Shown: positions 17,323 through 28,781, counted from the first letter of the stretch. The stretch is DNA of 64,000 bases from Aliivibrio sp. 1S175 (GCF_001690985.1 NZ_MAJS01000015.1:33518-97517), one strand, 5' to 3'. The notes: generated by a model from the sequence alone, not told the origin. Made by a program: numbers and translations.

Positions 17323-19293
17323 TTACTGACAATAGTTAATGATCTGAACTTCTTTGGAAAACAGTTTTTGTACTAATTGATGGCATTGCTGAGTTATTGA
17401 AGTCACGGTTTGCGCTTTTTCTGGATTGACCAAATCGTAATCCCCTTCAATATTGAAATTAAAGGCATCACCAATAATATTTATTGGTGCAATTGAAATT
17501 CGCCCTCTATTTGCCGTTATTTTAATCGGATCAACCTGAATAGGGTAGGTTCTTAGTGGTACTTTTGTATTAATGATTTTTTCTTGTTGCGATGGTTCAA
17601 GGTGTTCATTATCGGGCATTAACCCTAATTTTAATTGCCATAATTCTTGCGCTGTTTTGGTGGTTGTCATCTCTCTTGGAATAATCGCTAATTCACCATT
17701 AAAGCTGTAATTAAAACTGTCTCGATTAGCCGCAAGACCATTCGCATTTAAGTTGAATTCAGCCACACCTTCTAAGGGGATGGTATTTGGGAAGAAAGCG
17801 GTGAGGTAACTGATTGGTAAACCATCACCATAAGCTTCTAATTGCCAAGGCTGGCTATCTTGAGTTAAATAAATACTGCCATTTAATCCAACAAGTCCTT
17901 CTGCCAAAGGAAAGAGTGCCCGTTCTATTGTCCATAACCCATTTTCAGCGTTCATCTCTATCAATACCTGCTGACTTAATAGGTAATTAAAGCTGGCGTT
18001 AGAGGCACTAAAAGACAGTTTTCCATCCCATAATCCCCATTGGTAATAGCGTAATAAATCGAGATCGCGACCTTCAACGTTTACTCCTGAAACTTGGTAG
18101 GGATGTCCATTATCAAGTTGAATCAGTTGAATGTTATTAATGTCCAGATCCGCGATGTTAACTTGTTCAAGTCGCTTGATGTATTGTTGAATAGTGGAGA
18201 CTTCTTTTTCGCTAAGTAGCCATTTTATTTGGCTTAATGTTAGGGACTTTAAGTTTATTTCGGTAGGGGATATTTTACCTTCAAGTTGAACATTACCATC
18301 AAAAATATCAAAAGAAAGCGTTGAGATGTTTGCCTCTTTACCATTGAGCATTAGGTTGAAAATAGGTTTCTCAATGAGGTGTTCATTCCATACCAAGCTA
18401 TCGGCATTAAAAGAAATATTAGCATTACTTTGTTGCCATAAATGATAAGGCAGTAGTACGTTCTCAGCAGACAAACTTAAATTGTTTACTGAGAACTGAG
18501 GAAGCTCAATATTAATATCTAAAAGATCAATTCGTTCAAATTGGTAAGTGAAATGTTGCTCACCAAGCCATGCTAATGGCTTACCAATAATGTCGGCATT
18601 GTCAGACTCTAAATTAAATTTTCGCAGCGTGAATTGAGGGATCACCCATAATCTATTCTCTTTGAGTTCAGCTTGAGCGGTGATGGTGCTATCACGCCAA
18701 GTGAGCGATATGCCATGTAGTGCCGTGTAATCTTCGCTGTAGTAGCCATCGATCAATACATCATCAAGCGCTTCGCCTTGCCAATATAATTGTTGAGTCG
18801 AAAATTGGAAGTCGCCTTCAAATGGCAATGTTTTTTCTTTTTCAACAGACCAATTGGTGAGCTGGGCTTGGGCGTCGCGAATAACCAGATCGTCATTGGC
18901 AAAATCTAAATTAGAGATGCTTAATTGAGCAATCGAAATCCAATCGAGGTGCTCCGTCTTTGGTAATCCATTTTGTAAACTTAACCCATCAATTTTGATG
19001 CTATCAAACGCCAATTTATGTTGTTGTATAGGGTGCTGAGACAACCAAAAATCGACATGTTGTATGAGCAATTGATTCTCTGTGTGGATGGTGATTTCTG
19101 ACAGCGTAAGATGCAAAGGATCTTGAATTGAGTAATTAAGTTTACCAAAAGAGATTGTTTGATCCGATAATTTTTCAACGAGTGGATTTAACAATGGCTG
19201 AGCATAAGGGGTATGCAAAAGGGATAAAAATGCGACCACAAGTAGTAGGCAGAAAGTGATAAACCAACCAAGGCTTTTCAGCATGGTATACAT
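17323..19293 (-). CDS. AsmA family envelope protein
   Basis: 656 residues. An N-terminal membrane anchor (about residues 8-28) is followed by a long periplasmic part rich in short beta strands, with an AsmA-type C-terminal region (LEGVAEFNLNANGL ... GRISIAPINIIGDAFNFNIEGDYDL). AsmA/YhdP/TamB relatives form beta-groove bridges for lipid transport between the two membranes; that role is inferred from the family. ATG 19293 has GGAG seven bases upstream. Transcribed alone. Confidence 0.82.
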   Translation of the reverse strand: MYTMLKSLGWFITFCLLLVVAFLSLLHTPYAQPLLNPLVEKLSDQTISFGKLNYSIQDPLHLTLSEITIHTENQLLIQHVDFWLSQHPIQQHKLAFDSIKIDGLSLQNGLPKTEHLDWISIAQLSISNLDFANDDLVIRDAQAQLTNWSVEKEKTLPFEGDFQFSTQQLYWQGEALDDVLIDGYYSEDYTALHGISLTWRDSTITAQAELKENRLWVIPQFTLRKFNLESDNADIIGKPLAWLGEQHFTYQFERIDLLDINIELPQFSVNNLSLSAENVLLPYHLWQQSNANISFNADSLVWNEHLIEKPIFNLMLNGKEANISTLSFDIFDGNVQLEGKISPTEINLKSLTLSQIKWLLSEKEVSTIQQYIKRLEQVNIADLDINNIQLIQLDNGHPYQVSGVNVEGRDLDLLRYYQWGLWDGKLSFSASNASFNYLLSQQVLIEMNAENGLWTIERALFPLAEGLVGLNGSIYLTQDSQPWQLEAYGDGLPISYLTAFFPNTIPLEGVAEFNLNANGLAANRDSFNYSFNGELAIIPREMTTTKTAQELWQLKLGLMPDNEHLEPSQQEKIINTKVPLRTYPIQVDPIKITANRGRISIAPINIIGDAFNFNIEGDYDLVNPEKAQTVTSITQQCHQLVQKLFSKEVQIINYCQ

Positions 19294-19417
19294 TGTTAAC
19301 TCCAGAAAGAAATAAGAATAGAAAGAGTGGATTAAAAGTGAGGTTCAATCAAGCTATTGTAATGTTTTACTCAAAGGTAATCACTGTTTTGAAAGCCAGA
19401 CGAGAATCAAAGGAATA

Positions 19418-19446
19418 AAAAAAGCCCTTCGTTACCGAAGGGCTTG
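19418..19446 (-). terminator. pckA terminator
   Basis: AAGCCCTTCG and CGAAGGGCTT with a TTAC loop; on the minus strand the stem is followed by seven U. Confidence 0.9.
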
Positions 19447-19470
19447 AATTTATCGAGGTATTAACTTGGG

Positions 19471-21096
19471 TTAGTCAAGTTGAGGGCCTGCTTTTACAAG
19501 CGCCTTACCTTCGTCATTATCTGTGTATTGAGCAAAGTTTTTGATGAAGCGTTGTGCAAGATCCTCTGCTTTGCTATCCCACTGTAGAGGGTCAGTATAA
19601 GTATCGCGAGGGTCTAGGATTGATTTATCAACACCAGGAAGTGAGGTTGGTACTTCAAAGTTAAACACAGGAATATTTTTCGTTTCAGCGTGATCAATTG
19701 AGCCATCTAAAATCGCATCAATGATCGCACGAGTGTCTTGGATAGAGATACGTTTGCCTGTACCGTTCCAACCAGTATTGACGATATACGCTTCTGCGCC
19801 AACCGCTTCCATACGTTTTACTAACACTTCTGCATATTGAGTTGGGTGTAGCGTTAAGAACGCCGCGCCAAAGGCTGCAGAGAATGTTGGTGTTGGTTCT
19901 GTAATACCACGTTCTGTACCTGCTAATTTTGCCGTAAATCCTGATAAGAAGTGGTACTTAGTTTGTTCTGGAGTCAGTTTCGCTACAGGAGGTAGGACAC
20001 CAAATGCATCAGCCGTTAAGAAAATGACTTTATTTGCATGACCTGCTTTTGATACTGGCTTAACGATATTATCTATATGATGAATCGGGTAAGAAACGCG
20101 AGTGTTTTCTGTTTTTGAGCCATCATTAAAATCAATCGTGCCATCGTTACGAACGGTGACATTTTCTAGTAGTGCATCACGACGGATTGCATTGTAGATA
20201 TCAGGTTCTGCTTCTTTAGATAGACGAATTGTTTTTGCGTAACAGCCGCCTTCAAAATTGAAGATACCGTCATCATCCCAACCGTGTTCATCATCGCCAA
20301 TCAGTTGACGTTTTGGATCGGTTGAAAGGGTTGTTTTACCGGTACCAGATAAACCAAAGAATACAGCGACATCACCTTCTTTACCCACGTTTGCAGAGCA
20401 GTGCATAGAAGCAATGCCTTTCAGTGGTAGAAGATAGTTCATCATTGCGAACATGCCTTTTTTCATTTCACCGCCGTACCAAGTACCACCAATGATTTGA
20501 ACACGTTCAGTTAGGTTGAAGGCAACAAAGTTTTCAGAGTTTAAACCTTGTGCTTCGTAATTAGGGTTTGTCGCTTTCGCGCCGTTCATGACAACAAAAT
20601 CAGGTTCAAAACTTTCTAATTCTGCTTCTGTTGGGCGAATGAACATATTTTTTACAAAGTGCGCTTGCCATGCCACCTCTGTAATGACACGGACGCATAA
20701 ACGAGTATCAGGGTTTGCACCACAGTAACCATCAATAACAAATAGACGCTTACCTGAGAGTTGTTCTGTGACTAAGGCTTTTAGATCATCCCAAATAGCA
20801 GGAGTGATGGCTTTATTGTCGTTTTTACCTTGATCAGACCACCAAAGTGTATCTTTGGTTGTTTCATCTTTTACGATGTATTTGTCTTTTGGAGAACGAC
20901 CCGTAAAAATACCAGTATCTACCGAAACTGAGCCAAGCTCAGTCATAACACCACGCTCATAACCTTCTAGGTCAGGGCGAGTCTCTTCTTCAAACAACTG
21001 GTCATAGCTTGGGTTACGGAGAATATCGGTAACGCCAGTTAGGCCATATTGAGTAAGATCAAGTTGTGCAGCCTTGTTGTGTTCCATTACAGTCAT
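19471..21096 (-). CDS. pckA: Phosphoenolpyruvate carboxykinase (ATP)
   Basis: 541 residues. Converts oxaloacetate plus ATP to PEP in gluconeogenesis. The P-loop [11 protein letters not shown] lies near residue 250, with [19 protein letters not shown] for metal binding and the [23 protein letters not shown] adenine region split across later residues. ATG 21096 has AAGGAG five bases upstream. The 344-bp upstream gap contains a perfect inverted repeat and a DnaA box, described separately; a lone TGTGA half-site is also seen there, not enough to call a CRP site. Confidence 0.96.
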   Translation of the reverse strand: MTVMEHNKAAQLDLTQYGLTGVTDILRNPSYDQLFEEETRPDLEGYERGVMTELGSVSVDTGIFTGRSPKDKYIVKDETTKDTLWWSDQGKNDNKAITPAIWDDLKALVTEQLSGKRLFVIDGYCGANPDTRLCVRVITEVAWQAHFVKNMFIRPTEAELESFEPDFVVMNGAKATNPNYEAQGLNSENFVAFNLTERVQIIGGTWYGGEMKKGMFAMMNYLLPLKGIASMHCSANVGKEGDVAVFFGLSGTGKTTLSTDPKRQLIGDDEHGWDDDGIFNFEGGCYAKTIRLSKEAEPDIYNAIRRDALLENVTVRNDGTIDFNDGSKTENTRVSYPIHHIDNIVKPVSKAGHANKVIFLTADAFGVLPPVAKLTPEQTKYHFLSGFTAKLAGTERGITEPTPTFSAAFGAAFLTLHPTQYAEVLVKRMEAVGAEAYIVNTGWNGTGKRISIQDTRAIIDAILDGSIDHAETKNIPVFNFEVPTSLPGVDKSILDPRDTYTDPLQWDSKAEDLAQRFIKNFAQYTDNDEGKALVKAGPQLD

Positions 21097-21285
21097 AGGT
21101 GCTCCTTAAAGGAATTTTGTAGGGATTTTTAATATTTTAATTATTTTTTAATATTGTTTACTGCTACCCATGCTACCAACGCGGTAAATTAAAACAGGGA
21201 GTCATATCATGAAATAACCACAAAATAGTACAGGTTATTTAATCACCATCACAAAACAGAAACATGTCTATTCTACTCTTAATGA

Positions 21286-21312
21286 AATCAATTGCGCTAG
21301 ATGCAATTGATT
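21286..21312. promoter_or_regulatory. Perfect 10-bp inverted repeat upstream of pckA
   Basis: AATCAATTGC (21286-21295) and GCAATTGATT (21303-21312) are exact reverse complements with 7 bp between them, about 190 bp upstream of pckA. Its symmetry and 17-bp half-site spacing resemble a repressor operator; no T-run follows on either strand. Confidence 0.55.
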
Positions 21313-21332
21313 ATTATTTGACCAAAATTAAG

Positions 21333-21341
21333 TGTGGATAA
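21333..21341 (-). promoter_or_regulatory. Perfect DnaA box in the hslO-pckA gap
   Basis: TGTGGATAA, the complement of the strict consensus TTATCCACA. Single box; may influence pckA or be incidental. Confidence 0.5.
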
Positions 21342-21380
21342 GTCGATTCAAAATGTGCTTCATATCAAAAAAAGGTATAA

Positions 21381-21410
21381 AAAAAGCCAACCTAATGGCT
21401 GGCTTTAAAA
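21381..21410 (-). terminator. hslR-hslO terminator
   Basis: AAAGCCAACC and GGCTGGCTTT pair around a TAAT loop with one G-T; the minus-strand transcript then enters a U-run. Confidence 0.8.
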
Positions 21411-21440
21411 CAATATAAAGAACTTATTCTGTATGAAGAA

Positions 21441-22316
21441 TTAATGAACGGTATCATTACCTTTTGTTGCTTCTTCAAAAATATTAGCGACATCGATGCT
21501 GTCAAAATTGTAGCTTGTACCACAATAGTCACAGTGCAGAGAAACCTTACCTTCTGTTTTTATAATATCGTCAACTTCAGCACGATCAATCGTTACGATT
21601 GCACCCGCGCTGCGTTCACGAGAACAGCCACAGAAAAACTCAACCGTTTGAGGTTCAAACAGTTGTACTTTATCTTGGTTGTATAAACGGTACAGAACGT
21701 CTTCCGCTTCTAGGCCAAATAGCTCTTCGTTTTTGATCGTATCAGTCAGTTGTTCTAAGTGCTCGAAGTCATCTGCTGAACCGGTGCCATCAGGCATAAT
21801 TTGTAGAAGCATACCAGCAGCATGAGGTTTGCCTTCAAATTCACCCAGACGTAACCATAAGCGAGTTTTTAATTGCTCAGAACGCTCAAAGTAACCTTCA
21901 AAACACGCGGCTAAATCTTTACCGTCAAGTGCAACAACACCTTGGTAACGTTCACCGTCTTTTGGCGCGATAGTAATAACTAGGTAACCTTTACCCATTA
22001 ATTGGTGCAGTGTGGCATCATCAGCAATTTCGCCATCAAAGCGAGCAACACCACGAACTTTTTGATCATTATCGCCATTAATGACAACAAGAGAAACAGG
22101 ACCGTCACCTTGAAGTTGAAGCGTAATTGAGCCTTCAAATTTTAATGTTGCAGTTAATAGTGTGGTTGCAACTAATAGCTCACCCAAAAGGTTTTGTACT
22201 GCTTTTGGGTATTCCTTGCTAGAAATAATTTGTTGGTAAGCATCGTCTAATTGAACCAGTTCACCACGAACAGATAAATCTTCAAATAGGTAGCGATGCA
22301 ATGTGTTATTTGCCAT
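21441..22316 (-). CDS. hslO: Redox-regulated chaperone Hsp33
   Basis: 291 residues from ATG 22316 (GGAG six bases upstream; [11 protein letters not shown]), rather than a start five codons earlier. Cytoplasmic holdase activated by oxidation plus unfolding. The C-terminal zinc/redox switch CxC...CxxC is intact: Cys229, Cys231, Cys262, Cys265. Lies 93 bp downstream of hslR and is probably cotranscribed from the sigma-32-like promoter before hslR. Confidence 0.95.
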   Translation of the reverse strand: MANNTLHRYLFEDLSVRGELVQLDDAYQQIISSKEYPKAVQNLLGELLVATTLLTATLKFEGSITLQLQGDGPVSLVVINGDNDQKVRGVARFDGEIADDATLHQLMGKGYLVITIAPKDGERYQGVVALDGKDLAACFEGYFERSEQLKTRLWLRLGEFEGKPHAAGMLLQIMPDGTGSADDFEHLEQLTDTIKNEELFGLEAEDVLYRLYNQDKVQLFEPQTVEFFCGCSRERSAGAIVTIDRAEVDDIIKTEGKVSLHCDYCGTSYNFDSIDVANIFEEATKGNDTVH

Positions 22317-22409
22317 GAAATACTCCAGCAATTGTATTAGAGGGTTGTTGTCGCTCTAGTATAGCGACAACAGCCAATATAAATAAGGGGTGAAACAGAA
22401 AGAGCGGAT

Positions 22410-22811
22410 TTATTGCTGCTTAAACTTCATTATGTCACGTCGTTGTTTCTTATCTGGACGTTTATCAGGGTGTGGGCTGCCAAGTGAATTGAGTTTGCGT
22501 AATTTCGCATTTTCTTCACGTTGTTTGATACTGTTTGATGTTTCTTTGTAAAGCGTTTGTGCAACAGGAGCGCCACGGCGTTGATCTGAAAGGATCTCGA
22601 TGATCACGACAATTTCTTCGTTATTGCCCTGCCGAAGTTTAACTTCAGCACCAAGATCAATTAATTTGCTTGGTTTGGTTCGTTGTCCATTATAATGAAC
22701 TTTCCCGCCATCAACCATATTACGAGCAATAGAACGAGTCTTGTAAAAACGAGCCGCCCAAAGCCATTTATCGAGTCTGATACCATCGCTAGTATTGGAT
22801 TTTGAACTCAT
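22410..22811 (-). CDS. hslR: Heat shock protein Hsp15, ribosome-recycling S4 protein
   Basis: 133 residues. The S4 RNA-binding domain (IRLDKWLWAARFYKTRSIA, GKVHYNGQRTKPS) occupies residues about 10-70, with a basic C-terminal tail. Hsp15 binds 50S subunits carrying nascent chain-tRNA released by heat stress. First gene of the hslR-hslO pair, preceded by a sigma-32-like promoter. Confidence 0.94.
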   Translation of the reverse strand: MSSKSNTSDGIRLDKWLWAARFYKTRSIARNMVDGGKVHYNGQRTKPSKLIDLGAEVKLRQGNNEEIVVIIEILSDQRRGAPVAQTLYKETSNSIKQREENAKLRKLNSLGSPHPDKRPDKKQRRDIMKFKQQ

Positions 22812-22844
22812 TATGGGTACCTAATGTCTTATCTCTGCTTATTA

Positions 22845-22872
22845 AGATGGAGTCAGGATTTTTTTTTTCAAT
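22845..22872 (-). promoter_or_regulatory. Sigma-32-like promoter of hslR-hslO
   Basis: On the minus strand ATTGAAA (22872-22866), 13 bp spacer, CTCCATCT (22852-22845): 6/7 and 7/8 matches to the RpoH consensus, 34 bp before hslR. The heat-shock role of both genes supports it. Confidence 0.7.
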
Positions 22873-23089
22873 CTTTTGGGGGGAATTAATCAAAATTGAT
22901 AAGCAAGTAGAGTCATTAATGAGAAATAATGCTCTAATACACGGTTATCTTCATCAATTACGTGATGTGTATTCTAGTAATTTAAGAAATTAGAATCATT
23001 TGCGGAAATTATGACTGGTTATTTTATAATTCATAAATACATCAAATGTTTAATTGCTCTGTGAGACAGAAAAGGAAGAACAGTACCTA

Positions 23090-23998
23090 ATGATAGCTAA
23101 TATGAAAATCGAAAAAATTTCTCAATATTGGTCAATATATCAGTCTGCAATATCGAAAGGGGTAACCGTTGTTTTGGTGGCTTGTCTCGCGTGGATTTGT
23201 GGCTCTCTTTTTTGGTCGATGCTGGCTCCACAAACCTCTGTTTCTCAATGGTCACCAAAAACCGTCGCTATCAATGCCTCATCAAAGACAAATAATGATG
23301 ATTCTTTATCTGGTTTATTAAATGGTCAAGTGTTTGGGCAGTTTAATGCTGAAAAAGCCATAGAGCAGCCGAAGGCTGTTGAAGTAAAAGATGCACCTAA
23401 AACCAAGCTTAATCTGACATTATCAGGTGTGGTCGCGAGTTCTAATCCTAAATTGAGTTTAGCGGTGATCGGAAATCGAGGAAAACAGAACACTTATGGT
23501 ATTGATGAAACCATTGATGGCACAAGAGCAACAGTGAAAGCCATTAGCGTAGATCGCATTATTATTGCAAATAATGGCCGTGATGAAACGTTAATGCTGG
23601 AAGGAATTGAATACACAAAAATTTCAATAGAACCAAATCGTACAGGCAGCTCAGGTACGGTCTTAGGGAATAATCGTCAACATTCAGATCAAAATGAGTT
23701 AGATACTATTCGTCAAGAAATGGCGAAGAATCCGCAATCTGTTTTGAAGTACATTCGTCTTTCTCAAGTCAGTAATGATGGAAAAATAGAAGGTTATCGA
23801 GTGAACCCAGGTAAAGACCGAAAGTTATTTGATTCGGTAGGTTTGAAGCCTGGTGATATTGCAAAAAATTTAAATGGGATTGATTTAACGGATCCTGCTG
23901 CAATGGGCACATTGTGGAAAAATATGTCAGAAATGACAGAGCTTAATTTAACCGTTCAACGTGACGGACAACTACATGACATTTTTATCGGTTTATAG
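23090..23998 (+). CDS. gspC: Type II secretion inner-membrane protein GspC (EpsC)
   Basis: 302 residues from ATG 23090 (AAGGAAG upstream; a second ATG 12 bases on is possible). One membrane helix near residues 20-40, a periplasmic homology region about 95-175 (LNLTLSGVVASSNPKLSLAV), and a C-terminal PDZ domain (KYIRLSQVSNDGKIEGYRVNP...GLKPGDIAKNLNG). It joins the inner platform to the secretin GspD. First gene of the gspC-N run. Confidence 0.93.
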   Translation: MIANMKIEKISQYWSIYQSAISKGVTVVLVACLAWICGSLFWSMLAPQTSVSQWSPKTVAINASSKTNNDDSLSGLLNGQVFGQFNAEKAIEQPKAVEVKDAPKTKLNLTLSGVVASSNPKLSLAVIGNRGKQNTYGIDETIDGTRATVKAISVDRIIIANNGRDETLMLEGIEYTKISIEPNRTGSSGTVLGNNRQHSDQNELDTIRQEMAKNPQSVLKYIRLSQVSNDGKIEGYRVNPGKDRKLFDSVGLKPGDIAKNLNGIDLTDPAAMGTLWKNMSEMTELNLTVQRDGQLHDIFIGL

Positions 23999-24030
23999 CT
24001 GGTAGATGAAAAAATGAGTAAGGGTGTACT

Positions 24031-26064
24031 GTGAAAAAGTGGATGGGCAAGGGAGCCTTATTACTTGCGGGTAGCATGATGTGGACATCGGCTATCGCAA
24101 ATGACTTTAGTGCCAGCTTTAAAGGCACGGATATTCAAGAGTTCATTAACATTGTTGGTCGAAATTTGGAAAAGACCATTATTGTTGATCCGTCAGTTCG
24201 AGGAAAAGTAGATGTCCGTAGTTATGATCTTTTAAATGAAGAGCAATATTACCAATTCTTTTTAAGCGTGCTTGAAGTATATGGTTATGCTGTTGTTGAA
24301 ATGGACAGCGGCATTTTAAAAGTTATTAAAGATAAAGACGCAAAAACATCGGCGGTTCCTGTTCTTGGTGCAAAAGACAAAATTACCGGTGATGCTGTTA
24401 TTACGCGTGTTATCGCGGTTCGTAATGTGTCGGTTCGTGAACTTTCTCCTCTATTACGTCAGCTAAATGATAATGCGGGTGCGGGTAACGTCGTTCATTA
24501 TGACCCCGCGAATATTATTATGATCACCGGTCGTGCTGCGGTAGTGAATCGTCTTGCTGAAATTATTGAGCGTGTAGACCAAGCGGGTGATAAAGAAGTC
24601 GAAGTGGTTGATTTAAAAAATGCGTCAGCCGCTGAAATGGTACGTATTGTTGATGCCTTAAATAAAGCGACAGATGCTAAAAACACCCCCGCATTTTTAC
24701 AGCCTAAATTGGTTGCAGATGAACGTACAAATTCTATTTTGATTTCGGGTGACCCAAAAGTACGTCAACGCCTTAAAAAATTGATAAAACAACTCGATGT
24801 TGAAATGGCAACAAAAGGAAATAACCAAGTTGTCTATTTACGCTACGCTAAAGCCGAAGAGTTGGTTGATGTCTTAAAAGGAGTTTCTGATAATTTAACC
24901 GCAAGCAAGGGAGGCTCTCAAAAAGGAAGTTCAAGTAACCGTAGTGATGTGATGATCTCAGCTCACGCTGATACCAATGCGTTAGTGATCACTGCGCCGC
25001 CAGATGTTATGCGTGCAATCAAAGATGTCATTGCTCAGTTAGATATTCGTCGTGCACAAGTCTTAATTGAAGCGTTAATTGTTGAGTTGTCGGAAGGAGA
25101 TGGCGTAAACCTTGGCGTACAATGGGGTAACCTCGAAACGGGTGCCATGATCCAATACAGCAATACGGGTGCATCGATTGGTGCCACCATGGTTGGCTTG
25201 GAAGAAGCACAAGATTCAACAGAAACTAATACGATTAAAGATGATAATGGCAATATTACAGGCTATAACGAAGTCACGACTAAGGGCGATTATACCGCGT
25301 TAGCTTCTGCGCTTGGTGGCGTTCAAGGTGCGGCGGTTAGTGTCATGATGGGGGATTGGGCTGCATTGGTAACCGCAGTGTCTACTGATTCAAATTCCAA
25401 TATTCTATCGTCACCAAGTATCACGGTTATGGATAATGGCGAAGCGTCATTCATCGTTGGTGAAGAAGTGCCGGTATTAACCGGATCAACCTCTGGCTCA
25501 AATAATGAAAACCCATTCCAAACGGTTGATCGTAAAGAAGTAGGTATCAAACTTAAAGTGGTACCACAAATAAACGAAGGTAACTCGGTTCGTTTAGATA
25601 TCGAACAAGAAGTATCTAACGTATTGGGTGCCAATGGCGCGGTGGATGTACGTTTTGCTAAACGTCAGTTAAATACATCAGTGATGGTTGAAGATGGCAA
25701 AATGCTGGTTCTGGGTGGTTTGATTGATGAACGAGCAATGGAAAGTGAATCGAAAGTGCCTTTCCTAGGCGACATTCCAATTTTAGGGTATTTATTTAAA
25801 TCAACCAGCACTCAGGTTGAGAAGAAAAACTTAATGGTGTTCATTAAGCCGACTATTATTCGAGATGGTATGACGGCGGATGGTATTACCCAGCGTAAAT
25901 ATAATTATATTCGTGCAGAGCAACTGTATAACGCAGAGAAAGGACTGAAATTAATGGATGATGCCAATATACCGGTGCTTCCTAAGTTTGGGGCTGATGT
26001 GCAGCATCCAGCAGAGATCCAAGCTTTCTTTGATCTGCTTGATGATGAGAAGAAGGATAAATAA
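24031..26064 (+). CDS. gspD: Type II secretion secretin GspD (EpsD)
   Basis: 677 residues from GTG 24031. Signal peptide to about residue 24 (TSAIANDF), N0 and N1-N3 domains (repeated [26 protein letters not shown] modules), then the secretin core with [18 protein letters not shown] and [16 protein letters not shown]. It forms the outer-membrane channel for folded exoproteins. Stop overlaps the gspE start by one base. Confidence 0.96.
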   Translation: MKKWMGKGALLLAGSMMWTSAIANDFSASFKGTDIQEFINIVGRNLEKTIIVDPSVRGKVDVRSYDLLNEEQYYQFFLSVLEVYGYAVVEMDSGILKVIKDKDAKTSAVPVLGAKDKITGDAVITRVIAVRNVSVRELSPLLRQLNDNAGAGNVVHYDPANIIMITGRAAVVNRLAEIIERVDQAGDKEVEVVDLKNASAAEMVRIVDALNKATDAKNTPAFLQPKLVADERTNSILISGDPKVRQRLKKLIKQLDVEMATKGNNQVVYLRYAKAEELVDVLKGVSDNLTASKGGSQKGSSSNRSDVMISAHADTNALVITAPPDVMRAIKDVIAQLDIRRAQVLIEALIVELSEGDGVNLGVQWGNLETGAMIQYSNTGASIGATMVGLEEAQDSTETNTIKDDNGNITGYNEVTTKGDYTALASALGGVQGAAVSVMMGDWAALVTAVSTDSNSNILSSPSITVMDNGEASFIVGEEVPVLTGSTSGSNNENPFQTVDRKEVGIKLKVVPQINEGNSVRLDIEQEVSNVLGANGAVDVRFAKRQLNTSVMVEDGKMLVLGGLIDERAMESESKVPFLGDIPILGYLFKSTSTQVEKKNLMVFIKPTIIRDGMTADGITQRKYNYIRAEQLYNAEKGLKLMDDANIPVLPKFGADVQHPAEIQAFFDLLDDEKKDK

Positions 26065-27563
26065 TGGCAGATATGCTATTTCCTAACTCTACAGCCGTTT
26101 TACGCTTGCCTTTTTCGTTTGCAAAAAGGCATTCGGTTGTTATTGAGGCCAGCTCTGAAGGGTGGGTACTGTATTATGCAATCACACCATCGCCGATTGT
26201 TTTGTGTGAAATTCGCCGAGTATGTAAGGCTAGCTTTTCATTAATACAATTAACTAAAGATGAGTTTGATACCAAAGTCACTCAAGTGTACCAACGTAAT
26301 TCATCAGAAGCGCAGCAATTGATGGAAGACATAGGGGCTGATAATGATGATTTCTTCTCATTAGCAGAAGAGTTACCAGATAATGATGATTTATTAGAAT
26401 CAGAAGATGATGCTCCCATCATTAAATTGATCAACGCCATGTTAGGTGAAGCGATCAAAGAAGGGGCGTCGGATATCCATATTGAAACGTTTGAAAAAAT
26501 ATTGTCGATCCGTTTCCGTGTTGATGGCGTGTTACGTGACGTATTAAGCCCTAGTCGTAAACTTGCGCCGTTATTGGTCTCGCGTGTAAAAGTCATGTCT
26601 AAATTAGACATTGCGGAAAAGCGTGTGCCACAAGATGGTCGTATTTCGTTACGCATTGGTGGTCGAGCGGTTGATGTTCGTGTTTCTACTATGCCGTCTT
26701 CTCATGGGGAACGTGTGGTAATGCGTTTGCTCGATAAGAACGCAACACGTCTAGACTTAAACAGTTTAGGGATGGAAGCGCAAAACCACCAAAACTTCCA
26801 ACATATCATCAAACGTCCTCATGGCATTATTTTGGTGACGGGTCCAACAGGTTCTGGTAAATCAACCACCTTATATGCAGGGTTAGGTGAATTAGACAGT
26901 ACTCAATCTAATATATTAACGGTTGAAGACCCAATCGAATTTGATATTGATGGCATTGGACAAACTCAAGTAAACCCAAAAGTAGACATGACGTTTGCTC
27001 GTGGGTTGCGTGCCATTCTTCGTCAAGATCCTGATGTGGTGATGATTGGTGAAATTCGAGATTTAGAAACCGCAGAAATTGCTGTTCAAGCGTCATTAAC
27101 GGGTCACCTTGTTATGTCGACTCTTCACACCAATACCGCTGTTGGTGCGATTACACGTCTTCGAGATATGGGAATAGAACCTTTCTTAATTTCCTCTTCT
27201 TTATTGGGTGTTCTTGCCCAGCGTTTAGTTCGTACTCTATGTAAGGAATGCAAAAGCCCTTACCAAGCCGATGAGCAGCAAAAGAAACTGTTTTCTTTAT
27301 TGCCATCGGACGACTTAGTGCTATATAAACCGGCGGGTTGTGAGCATTGTAATGGTAAAGGTTATCGTGGCCGTACTGGTATTCATGAATTACTGGTTGT
27401 GAATGAGAAGGTACAAGAACTGATTCACAAAGAAGCCGGTGAACAAGAAATTGAAAAAGAAGTGCGTAAAAATACACGTGGTATTCAGCAGGATGGTTTA
27501 TTAAAAGTTCAACAAGGTATTACGACGCTAGAAGAGGTGATGCGAGTCACTCGGGAAGGGTAA
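26064..27563 (+). CDS. gspE: Type II secretion ATPase GspE (EpsE)
   Basis: 499 residues. Walker [10 protein letters not shown] (260-268), Asp box and Walker B ([12 protein letters not shown]), His box, and the zinc-binding tetracysteine CKEC (393-396) and CEHC (426-429) are intact. Hexameric cytoplasmic motor that drives pseudopilus growth, docked to GspL. Starts TAATG with gspD and stops right before the gspF start. Confidence 0.96.
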   Translation: MADMLFPNSTAVLRLPFSFAKRHSVVIEASSEGWVLYYAITPSPIVLCEIRRVCKASFSLIQLTKDEFDTKVTQVYQRNSSEAQQLMEDIGADNDDFFSLAEELPDNDDLLESEDDAPIIKLINAMLGEAIKEGASDIHIETFEKILSIRFRVDGVLRDVLSPSRKLAPLLVSRVKVMSKLDIAEKRVPQDGRISLRIGGRAVDVRVSTMPSSHGERVVMRLLDKNATRLDLNSLGMEAQNHQNFQHIIKRPHGIILVTGPTGSGKSTTLYAGLGELDSTQSNILTVEDPIEFDIDGIGQTQVNPKVDMTFARGLRAILRQDPDVVMIGEIRDLETAEIAVQASLTGHLVMSTLHTNTAVGAITRLRDMGIEPFLISSSLLGVLAQRLVRTLCKECKSPYQADEQQKKLFSLLPSDDLVLYKPAGCEHCNGKGYRGRTGIHELLVVNEKVQELIHKEAGEQEIEKEVRKNTRGIQQDGLLKVQQGITTLEEVMRVTREG

Positions 27564-28781
27564 ATGGCAGCATTTGAATACAAAGCCCTCGAAAAAAATG
27601 GCAAACAGAAAAAAGGCGTAATGGAAGGTGATAATGGTCGCCAAGTTCGTCAACGCCTAAAAGAGCAAGGGCTTATTCCTGTTGAAGTGATTGAAACTAA
27701 ATCGAAGCAGCAGAAAAGTTCCTCTCAAGGTTTAAGTTTTAAACGGGGTATTAGTGTCAATGATTTGTCATTAATTACTCGTCAATTGGCCACTTTAGTT
27801 CAAGCGGGTATGCCCCTAGAGGAGTGTTTAAAAGCCGTTGCAGAACAAGGTGAAAAAGCACACATTCGTAGCATGATGATGGGCGTTCGATCCAAAGTGA
27901 TAGAAGGTTATCCATTGGCTGAAAGCTTTGGTGAATATCCTCATGTGTTTGATGATCTGTTCTGTTCTATGGTTGCTGCAGGTGAAAAGTCAGGTCATTT
28001 GGATACGGTATTAAATCGGTTAGCTGATTATGCTGAGAATCGCCAAAAGATGCGCAGCAAATTACAACAAGCGATGATTTACCCGATCATGCTGACGTTA
28101 ATAGCGATAGCGGTTATCTCCTTTTTACTTGCTACTGTCGTTCCTAAAATTGTCGATCAGTTTGTGCAAATGGGACAAGGGTTACCAACCGTAACGGAAA
28201 TATTATTAGCCGCCAGTAATTTTGTTGTTCATTGGGGACTTTTGGTTGTCGTTGCTGTTGTGGTGGTGATTGTTGGTGTGAAGTGGTTACTCACTAAGCC
28301 TCATCTACGCTTGGCGTGGGATAAGAAGATTTTACGACTTCCTGTTATTGGTAAGGTGGTTCGTGGTTTAAATACCTCTCGTTTTGCTCGAACCTTATCC
28401 ATCTGTACTTCAAGTGCGATTCCATTACTGGATGGGATGAAAGTAGCCGCAGACGTAATGAGTAATAAGTATTTTAAGCAACAAGTGTTAGAGGCGGCGG
28501 ATAATGTTCGTGAAGGGGCGAGTTTACGAATTTCGCTTGAGCAAACAAAACTGTTTCCACCAATGATGCTGCATATGATTGCCAGTGGTGAACAAAGTGG
28601 TGAGTTAGAGCAAATGCTAACGCGCTCGGCTGATAATCAAGATCGTGATTTTGAATCATTAGTGAATATGGCATTAGGTATTTTTGAACCATTACTTATT
28701 GTTTTCATGGCAGGGATTGTACTCTTCATTGTTGTTGCGACCTTGATGCCAATTATCGAATTAAACAATTTGGTTGGGTAG
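27564..28781 (+). CDS. gspF: Type II secretion platform protein GspF (EpsF)
   Basis: 405 residues. Two repeated T2SF domains (about 70-195 and 270-395), each with QLATLVQAGMPLEECL-type start and GEKSG/GEQSGEL, and three membrane helices (about 170-190, 220-240, 375-395). Inner-membrane platform. The ATG directly follows the gspE stop. Confidence 0.95.
   Translation: MAAFEYKALEKNGKQKKGVMEGDNGRQVRQRLKEQGLIPVEVIETKSKQQKSSSQGLSFKRGISVNDLSLITRQLATLVQAGMPLEECLKAVAEQGEKAHIRSMMMGVRSKVIEGYPLAESFGEYPHVFDDLFCSMVAAGEKSGHLDTVLNRLADYAENRQKMRSKLQQAMIYPIMLTLIAIAVISFLLATVVPKIVDQFVQMGQGLPTVTEILLAASNFVVHWGLLVVVAVVVVIVGVKWLLTKPHLRLAWDKKILRLPVIGKVVRGLNTSRFARTLSICTSSAIPLLDGMKVAADVMSNKYFKQQVLEAADNVREGASLRISLEQTKLFPPMMLHMIASGEQSGELEQMLTRSADNQDRDFESLVNMALGIFEPLLIVFMAGIVLFIVVATLMPIIELNNLVG

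Noticed and set aside
21097..21285. A CRP site in the pckA promoter (TGTGATGGTGATTAAA)
   Set aside because: Only one half-site agrees with the consensus.
22802..22993. A 63-residue plus-strand ORF before gspC
   Set aside because: It starts inside hslR on the other strand, crosses the hslR promoter and a ten-T tract, and has no ribosome site or protein-like composition.
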